The notes under the pieces were generated by a model. The model was not told where the DNA came from, did not search any database, and saw nothing but the letters and a program-made list of their open reading frames with translations. Shown here piece by piece: positions 13,892 through 18,416 of a stretch of 18,416 bases of DNA. This DNA is from an uncultured Lachnospiraceae bacterium. Its GTDB lineage: Bacteria; Bacillota; Clostridia; Lachnospirales; Lachnospiraceae. The stretch is from positions 1-18,416 of the forward strand of contig CADCOU010000136.1 of the NCBI GenBank assembly GCA_902803155.1. The letters run 5' to 3'. A program made the position numbers and the translations under genes. Every line of letters begins with the position of its first letter. Positions within the stretch are counted from its first letter, which is position 1.

Positions 13892-13938
13892 TTGAACACA
13901 TTTCCACGTTATTATATAATAAGCCAGTTGAAAGTAAA
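13892..13938. promoter_or_regulatory. Overlapping divergent promoters sharing a palindromic -10
   Basis: TTATTATATAATAA (13909-13922) is a perfect palindrome carrying TATAAT on both strands. On +, TTGAAC (13892-13897) lies 17 bp from TATAAT (13915-13920) and points to the MBOAT gene. On -, TTTACT (13938-13933) lies 16 bp from TATAAT (13916-13911) and points to the SGNH gene. Leaders would be about 40-47 nt each way. RNA polymerase should bind in only one direction at a time. Confidence 0.68.
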
Positions 13939-13973
13939 AGAAGATTTTTCCACCATAAAGGAATGGTGCTTTC

Positions 13974-15392
13974 ATGATTTTCAGCAGTTTGTTGTTCCTG
14001 TTCCGGTTTCTGCCGCTGGTACTGCTTCTGTACTATGCTTGTCCCGCAAAACTGAGGAATCTGGTGCTTCTGCTGGTAAGCCTCGTGTTCTATGCGTGGG
14101 GCGAGCCTGTATATGTAATTCTTATGATCGTGTCGATCCTGATCTCCTGGACGGGAGGTCTTGCGGTTGACTTATTTTTACGCGCCGGTAATGACAGAGC
14201 TGCGAAGATCTCCCTTGGGATCGCTGTCGCTGCAGGGCTGTCTCTTCTCGGTTTTTTCAAATACGCGGACTTTGTCCTTCGCACGATAAACCAGATCACG
14301 AGAAGCGACATACCGCTCCTTTCCCTGGCGCTTCCGATCGGAATCAGTTTCTATACGTTTCAGACGATCTCGTACATCATCGATGTTTACCGCGGCAACG
14401 CCTCCGTACAGAAAAACATCATCTCGTACGGTGCATATGTAACGATGTTCCCACAGTTGATTGCAGGTCCGATCGTTCAGTACAAGACGATCGACAGACA
14501 GCTCCGCCGCAGGCATGAAAGCTCAGAGGAGTTTGCTCAGGGCGTCATGCGGTTCATGACAGGTCTCGGAAAGAAAGTGCTCCTTGCCAATAATGCGGGA
14601 GTACTCTGGGACTCGATACGTGTCATGGATACCGGAACCCTTCCGGTACTGACCGCATGGATCGGCATAGCCGCGTTTACATTCCAGATCTATTTTGATT
14701 TCTCGGGTTATTCGGACATGGCGATCGGGCTGGGGCATATGTTCGGATTCCGGTTCCTGGAAAACTTTGATCATCCATATCTCGCTAAGAGCGCAACGGA
14801 ATTCTGGAGGAGATGGCACATCTCCCTCGGAACATGGTTCCGGGAATATGTATACATACCGCTGGGCGGAAACCGGAACGGAACAGCCGCCCTGATCCGC
14901 AACACGATGATCGTATGGCTGCTGACCGGTTTCTGGCACGGGGCCAACTGGAACTTTATGCTTTGGGGCGTCTATTACGGTATCCTTCTCCTGCTGGAGA
15001 AACTCGTATTCGGAAATGCACTCAGGAAACTCCCGTCCGCCCTGCAGCATGTATACTGCATGTTCGTTGTCATGGTTGGATGGTATCTGTTCTCCTACAA
15101 TGAGATCACGGGAGGCACCGGATATCTGGCCGCCATGTTCGGAGGCGGCGGAAGAGTGCTGGATCACGGGACGGTCTATCAGCTGTACTCCAATGCCGTG
15201 CTGCTGATCATTCTGATCATCGGGAGTACACATCTTCCTGCGCGGATCGGAGCGGCTGTGCTTGAGAGAGTGAAGCATTCGAACTTTTTATCAGTTGTAC
15301 TGCGCGGAGGCTTTATGATCATGGTATTCCTGCTAAGCGTGGCTTACCTGGTGAGCGCTTCCTTTAACCCGTTCCTTTATTTCCGGTTCTGA
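13974..15392 (+). CDS. MBOAT-family O-acyltransferase (AlgI/DltB-like)
   Basis: The 472-residue polytopic membrane protein resembles AlgI, DltB and PatA, which move acyl groups, usually acetyl, across the membrane toward an exported polymer. It has many hydrophobic helices from residue 1, the ALPIGISFYTFQTISYIIDVYRG signature region from about 119, YFDFSGYSDMAIG (240-252), the conserved EFWRRWHISL with His282, and the catalytic His322 in TGFWHGANWNF. It is expected to work with the downstream DHHW protein as AlgI does with AlgJ/AlgX. The start at 13974 lies about 47 nt after the predicted transcript start. An AAGGA is 11 nt upstream, a slightly long spacing. A 4-codon ATG-TGA frame overlaps the start (13963-13977). 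DltB is less likely because dltA, C and D are absent. Confidence 0.92.
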   Translation: MIFSSLLFLFRFLPLVLLLYYACPAKLRNLVLLLVSLVFYAWGEPVYVILMIVSILISWTGGLAVDLFLRAGNDRAAKISLGIAVAAGLSLLGFFKYADFVLRTINQITRSDIPLLSLALPIGISFYTFQTISYIIDVYRGNASVQKNIISYGAYVTMFPQLIAGPIVQYKTIDRQLRRRHESSEEFAQGVMRFMTGLGKKVLLANNAGVLWDSIRVMDTGTLPVLTAWIGIAAFTFQIYFDFSGYSDMAIGLGHMFGFRFLENFDHPYLAKSATEFWRRWHISLGTWFREYVYIPLGGNRNGTAALIRNTMIVWLLTGFWHGANWNFMLWGVYYGILLLLEKLVFGNALRKLPSALQHVYCMFVVMVGWYLFSYNEITGGTGYLAAMFGGGGRVLDHGTVYQLYSNAVLLIILIIGSTHLPARIGAAVLERVKHSNFLSVVLRGGFMIMVFLLSVAYLVSASFNPFLYFRF

Positions 15393-15413
15393 CATGCTCA
15401 GGGAAAAGCAATT

Positions 15414-16613
15414 ATGAATAAACACCAGTCAGTATATGTGAATACGATCTTCCTGCTTCTGATCTTCGGATTTGCGGCAGCGAATGTTATCCGCCCCCAG
15501 AAGGAGAGAAGCGAGACGGAGAACCGTTCGCTTCAGAAGCGGCCTGCCCTGACCTGGGACAGCCTGTTCGCCGGGGAATTCGCTGATGACTACGAGAATT
15601 ATCTTTCTGACCAGTTCATACTGCGGGACAGCTGGATCACGCTGAAGACTGCCGCGGAGAAGGCTTCGCTCAAGCAGGAAACAGATGATGTATGCTTCGG
15701 GAAGGACGGCTTCCTGATCGAGAAGCATACGGGTGTGTTTACGTCGGATACCGCTGTGCAGAACATACTGCGTCTTCAGACATTTATCGGGAATATATGC
15801 GGACAATACGGCGCAGAGCATGTTTCCTGCATGATCATTCCGAATGCCGTGGATATCCTGCGTGACAAACTTCCGCCATATGCGGATGTCTATGACGAGG
15901 AATTATATCTGGAGAAACTCCGTTCTGTCATACCTGAAGATGTGTGGGTGGATGTGTCTTCCGTGCTCAGGACCTGGCAGGACACCGGTTCCCAAGCGCC
16001 GGAAAATGTGCGTGCCGCAGACGGATCGTCTCCGGATTTCACCCAGCTTTATTACCGTACGGACCATCACTGGAAAACGGCTGCCGCATACCTTGCGTTC
16101 CAGGAATGGATGAAGCAGAAACAGACAGCTGATGTTTCAAAGGATGAATTCATCGTAACGACCGTAACGGACAGTTTTGAGGGGACGATCTCTTCCAGAC
16201 TCGGTATAACGGGAAAAGCGGACAGTATCGAGAGGTTTGATCGGGCGGTTCCGTTTGACTATTATCTGGTCTACAACCAGTCGGAGGATATACGCAATTC
16301 ATTCTACCGTGATTCCTTCCTGGACACGAAAGACAAGTATGCATATTTTTACGGAGGCAATTTCGGCCTGATCGAGACTAAGATGCCGGACGCGCAGACA
16401 GGACGGAGGCTCCTGATCATCAAGGATTCCTATGCGCACTGCTTTGCGCCGTTCACCTGCGGATATTACGATGAGGTGGATATGGTCGACCCCAGATACT
16501 ATAATGCAAGTATATCGGAACTGATGGAGAATAAGGAATACACAGATGTGCTGTTTCTGTTCAACGCAGCAGGATTCGCGGAAGAGACAGCTCTCGCGAG
16601 GCTTCTCGTATAG
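15414..16613 (+). CDS. DHHW/AlgJ-like membrane-anchored protein (probable O-acetyltransferase partner)
   Basis: The 399-residue protein has a short N-terminal signal anchor (about residues 9-24) and a large extracellular part. The family-naming motif DHHW is at 217-220 in YYRTDHHWKTAAAYLAF. An early ENRSLQKRP block resembles the ENR-L--(R)P stretch of AlgJ and AlgX. The C-terminal KDSYA (337-341) puts Ser339 where AlgX-like SGNH folds carry their nucleophile, with the DHHW acid and His completing the site. It probably takes the acyl group from the MBOAT protein and places it on an exported glycan. It starts 21 nt after the MBOAT stop with AGGGAAAAG upstream, so the two are co-transcribed. The glycan is not identifiable here; rhamnose-containing wall polysaccharide is one possibility. 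Confidence 0.88.
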   Translation: MNKHQSVYVNTIFLLLIFGFAAANVIRPQKERSETENRSLQKRPALTWDSLFAGEFADDYENYLSDQFILRDSWITLKTAAEKASLKQETDDVCFGKDGFLIEKHTGVFTSDTAVQNILRLQTFIGNICGQYGAEHVSCMIIPNAVDILRDKLPPYADVYDEELYLEKLRSVIPEDVWVDVSSVLRTWQDTGSQAPENVRAADGSSPDFTQLYYRTDHHWKTAAAYLAFQEWMKQKQTADVSKDEFIVTTVTDSFEGTISSRLGITGKADSIERFDRAVPFDYYLVYNQSEDIRNSFYRDSFLDTKDKYAYFYGGNFGLIETKMPDAQTGRRLLIIKDSYAHCFAPFTCGYYDEVDMVDPRYYNASISELMENKEYTDVLFLFNAAGFAEETALARLLV

Positions 16614-16699
16614 GGGCTGGGCGGAAATGACCCGTGCAGGTGTTCTGCTGAGCAGGAAGGGACAAGTGGACAAACAGATATACAGGAGGGTTTTCGTAT

Positions 16700-17605
16700 A
16701 TGAGTTATGCGGATAAAGTGTTTATCGATATGTGCAGCGACATCCTGGAGAACGGAACCAGCACGCAGGGCCAGAAGGTGCGTCCGCACTGGCCGGACGG
16801 AGAGAGCGCCTATACAGTCAAGCGCTTCGGCGTGTGCAACCGGTATGACCTGAGGAAAGAATTTCCGGCGCTGACGCTGCGCAAGACCGGACTGAAGAGC
16901 GCGATGGACGAGATCCTATGGATCTGGCAGCGCAAGTCTAACAATGTCCATGACCTGAAACCGCATATCTGGGACGAATGGGCGGATGAGGAAGGAAGCA
17001 TCGGCAAGGCTTACGGCTACCAGATGGGCGTGAAACACATTTACAAAGAGGGTTCCTTTGACCAGGTGGACCGTGTCCTCTACGATCTGAAGAACAATCC
17101 GTACAGCAGAAGGATCATGACCAATCTCTATGTCCATCAGGATCTTCACGAGATGAATCTGTATCCCTGTGCGTACAGCATGACGTTTAACGTGACTCGT
17201 GAGAAAGTGGAGTTTGCCCCGGACAGCCCGGCCGCGCTCGACCATATCCCGGAAGCGGATGAGAACGGAGAGCGTCTTGTCCTTAATGCCGTACTGAACC
17301 AGAGATCAAACGACGTCCTCACCGCGAATAACTGGAATGTCGCGCAGTACGCGATCCTGCTGATGATGTTCGCCCAGGTCAGCGATATGGTGCCGGGAGA
17401 GCTGGTCCACATGATCGCTGATGCACATATCTACGACCGGCATATTCCGCTGATCAGAGAACTGATCGGCAGAGAGCCGCTTCCGGCCCCGAAGGTATGG
17501 CTCGATCCGGAGGTGAAGGACTTCTACGCCTTTACCACGGACAACCTGCATTATGAGAATTATGAGACACATGAGCAGATCCGCAACATACCGGTAGCAA
17601 TCTGA
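16700..17605 (+). CDS. thyA: Thymidylate synthase, Bacillus subtilis ThyA type
   Basis: ThyA methylates dUMP to dTMP using methylene-tetrahydrofolate and releases dihydrofolate. Within 301 residues, the catalytic Cys157 is in LYPCAYSMTF, the dUMP-binding block is QRSNDV (201-206), Asn213 is in NNWNVAQYA, and His243 and Tyr245 are in DAHIYDRH. IWDEWADE, NPYSRR and the VRPHW phosphate-side segment are also present. The LLWIWQ-KSN, PCxY and PEVKDFYAFTTD stretches match the B. subtilis ThyA/phage type rather than the E. coli type, so the missing His after PC is a subfamily trait. An insertion of about 20 residues lies at 172-192. AGGAGG is 9-10 nt upstream. No terminator separates it from the DHHW gene 86 bp before. 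folA follows 15 nt downstream and recycles the dihydrofolate. Confidence 0.94.
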   Translation: MSYADKVFIDMCSDILENGTSTQGQKVRPHWPDGESAYTVKRFGVCNRYDLRKEFPALTLRKTGLKSAMDEILWIWQRKSNNVHDLKPHIWDEWADEEGSIGKAYGYQMGVKHIYKEGSFDQVDRVLYDLKNNPYSRRIMTNLYVHQDLHEMNLYPCAYSMTFNVTREKVEFAPDSPAALDHIPEADENGERLVLNAVLNQRSNDVLTANNWNVAQYAILLMMFAQVSDMVPGELVHMIADAHIYDRHIPLIRELIGREPLPAPKVWLDPEVKDFYAFTTDNLHYENYETHEQIRNIPVAI

Positions 17606-17620
17606 CAGGAGGAAACAAAT

Positions 17621-18121
17621 ATGCAGATCATCGTTGCCGTGGATTCCCGTTGGGGGATCGGATACAGAAATAAGCTTCTCGTCAGGATACCTTCCGACCA
17701 GAGGTTTTTCCGGGAGACCACATCCGGAGGGACCGTAATCATGGGCAGGAAGACCCTGGAGAGTTTCCCCGGGGGACGGCCGCTTCCGAACCGCAGAAAT
17801 ATCGTCATGACAAAGGAGCCCTCTTATAAGGCAGAAGGATGTGAAGTGGTACACAGCCTGGAGGAGGCGCTGGATCTTGTGAAGGACGAAGATCCTGACC
17901 GTGTTTTCTGCATAGGCGGGGCAAGCGTATACCGGCAGTTCCTTCCGTTCTGCAGCAATGCACTTGTCACAAAGATCGACCATGTTTATGAGGCGGACGC
18001 GCATTTCCCGGATCTGGACACGGATCCGGAATGGGAGATCGTATCCGAGAGTGAGGAACAGACGTATTTTGACCTGACATATCATTTCCTTACTTATCGC
18101 AGAAAGATCCTGACGAAGTGA
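17621..18121 (+). CDS. folA: Dihydrofolate reductase
   Basis: FolA reduces dihydrofolate to tetrahydrofolate with NADPH and is the target of trimethoprim. At 166 residues it is standard. Key features are IVAVDSRWGIG (Met20-loop region), the acid Asp26 in RIPSDQRFF that protonates the substrate, the NADPH-binding MGRKT (41-45), Arg58 in PNRRN where the folate glutamate is bound, and GGASVY (99-104). The ATG follows AGGAGG, and only 15 nt separate it from thyA, so the pair is co-transcribed and regenerates the folate oxidised by thymidylate synthesis. No T-rich terminator follows; an inverted repeat and the fruK promoter come next. Confidence 0.95.
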   Translation: MQIIVAVDSRWGIGYRNKLLVRIPSDQRFFRETTSGGTVIMGRKTLESFPGGRPLPNRRNIVMTKEPSYKAEGCEVVHSLEEALDLVKDEDPDRVFCIGGASVYRQFLPFCSNALVTKIDHVYEADAHFPDLDTDPEWEIVSESEEQTYFDLTYHFLTYRRKILTK

Positions 18122-18139
18122 AACGTGAAGAGTGGACAC

Positions 18140-18197
18140 AGAGTATGTCGGATGCAAACCGGTATCTGACGGATGGACAGAATAATTGACATACTCT
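18140..18197. repeat. 10-bp inverted repeat upstream of the fruK promoter
   Basis: AGAGTATGTC (18140-18149) and GACATACTCT (18188-18197) are perfect inverted copies 38 nt apart. The right arm abuts and shares one base with the -35 element. It could be an operator pair for looping or a long-looped hairpin at the 3' end of the folA transcript. There is no T-tract after it. Confidence 0.5.
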
Positions 18198-18226
18198 TGA
18201 CAAAGTTCATCACGGTCATCTATAGT
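18197..18226 (+). promoter_or_regulatory. Strong sigma-A promoter for the fruK-like gene
   Basis: A perfect TTGACA at 18197-18202, an 18-bp spacer and TATAGT at 18221-18226. A second TTGACA at 18186-18191 has no matching -10 at the right distance. The leader would be about 40 nt. Confidence 0.75.
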
Positions 18227-18259
18227 TATGCAGGCTTTCCTATTTGGCAGCATCCACCC

Positions 18260-18265
18260 AGGAGG
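18260..18265 (+). promoter_or_regulatory. Ribosome binding site selecting a TTG start
   Basis: AGGAGG ends 8 nt before TTG at 18274. The nearby ATG at 18267 is only 1 nt away and opens a frame that stops after 17 codons, so it is not the start. Confidence 0.82.
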
Positions 18266-18273
18266 AATGAGTT

Positions 18274-18416
18274 TTGATCTATACCGTAACGTTCAGTCCG
18301 ACACTGGACTATGTTGTTGAGATCGATGATTTTCAGACAGGCGTGATCAACCGGACCAGTTCTGAAAAGGTTTATCCCGGCGGAAAAGGCGTCAATGTTT
18401 CCATCGCCCTGAAAAA
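18274..18416 (+). CDS. fruK: 1-phosphofructokinase-like PfkB sugar kinase, N-terminal part (cut by window end)
   Basis: Forty-seven codons are visible from a TTG start. The N-terminus after initiation is IYTVTFSPTLDYVVEI, closely matching the MIYTVTLNPSLDY start of FruK and LacC kinases. The substrate-binding YPGGKGVNVSIALK stretch follows at residues 34-47. FruK phosphorylates fructose-1-phosphate to fructose-1,6-bisphosphate after PTS uptake of fructose; tagatose-6-phosphate kinase (LacC) is the main alternative and cannot be excluded from this fragment. The gene has its own strong promoter with a nearby inverted repeat. A fructose PTS gene would be expected downstream of the window. Confidence 0.85.
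   Translation, partial: MIYTVTFSPTLDYVVEIDDFQTGVINRTSSEKVYPGGKGVNVSIALK

Noticed and set aside
13865..13975. Extending the SGNH protein N-terminus to 13975 (37 more residues)
   Set aside because: That segment covers the promoter, including the palindromic -10, and encodes a Phe/Tyr-rich stretch unlike the rest. The ATG at 13864 has a ribosome site and fits the predicted transcript start.
13963..13977. Four-codon ATG-TGA frame overlapping the MBOAT start as an attenuator or coupling ORF
   Set aside because: It is very short, shares the same weak ribosome site, and nothing in its codons suggests regulation.

Overview
The window looks like a chromosomal segment from a low-to-mid GC, Gram-positive Clostridia-type bacterium, most likely Lachnospiraceae-like. 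This is inferred from AGGAGG-type ribosome sites, clean sigma-A promoters, a lipobox lipoprotein carrying a DUF4358-like domain, a Bacillus subtilis-type thymidylate synthase, a surface protein with InlB-like repeats and a C-terminal membrane anchor, and an MBOAT/DHHW/SGNH envelope O-acylation set. No mobile element, CRISPR array, tRNA or rRNA was seen. Genes are packed on the + strand except for three minus-strand genes.

Layout. 1-1178: the 3' end of a repeat-bearing surface protein and its terminator. 1207-2043 (-): a Cof-type HAD phosphatase. 2161-3418: an AlaX-type alanyl-tRNA editing protein with its own promoter. 3525-5070: glmM with promoter and terminator. 5049-8878: the dTDP-L-rhamnose operon in the order rmlA-rmlB-rmlD-rmlC, ending in a hairpin shared with a convergent gene. 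8857-10059 (-): a MerR DNA-binding domain fused to a SAM methyltransferase. 10060-10363: a 304-bp divergent intergenic region with a short-unit repeat cluster and a nested stem-loop. 10364-11821: a PepV-type M20 dipeptidase whose stop codon lies inside a four-unit tandem repeat. 11955-12434: a small DUF4358-like lipoprotein. 12641-13864 (-): a membrane-anchored SGNH hydrolase, divergent from an MBOAT acyltransferase (13974-15392) and a DHHW/AlgJ-like protein (15414-16613), with both directions served by one palindromic -10 element. 16700-18121: thyA-folA. 18197-18416: a promoter and the start of a fruK-like sugar kinase with a TTG start, cut by the window end.

How it fits together. Much of the window serves the cell envelope: glmM supplies glucosamine-1-phosphate for peptidoglycan, rmlABDC makes dTDP-L-rhamnose for wall polysaccharide, and the SGNH/MBOAT/DHHW genes look like an export-side O-acylation (probably O-acetylation) module for a surface glycan. 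The rest is housekeeping: tRNA-Ala editing, peptide breakdown, and dTMP/tetrahydrofolate cycling by the adjacent thyA-folA pair. The least conventional parts are the MerR-methyltransferase fusion with its repeat-rich leader, the divergent acylation locus with a symmetric promoter, and two independent short-repeat clusters flanking the dipeptidase gene. All functional calls come from motif recognition and no database search was run.
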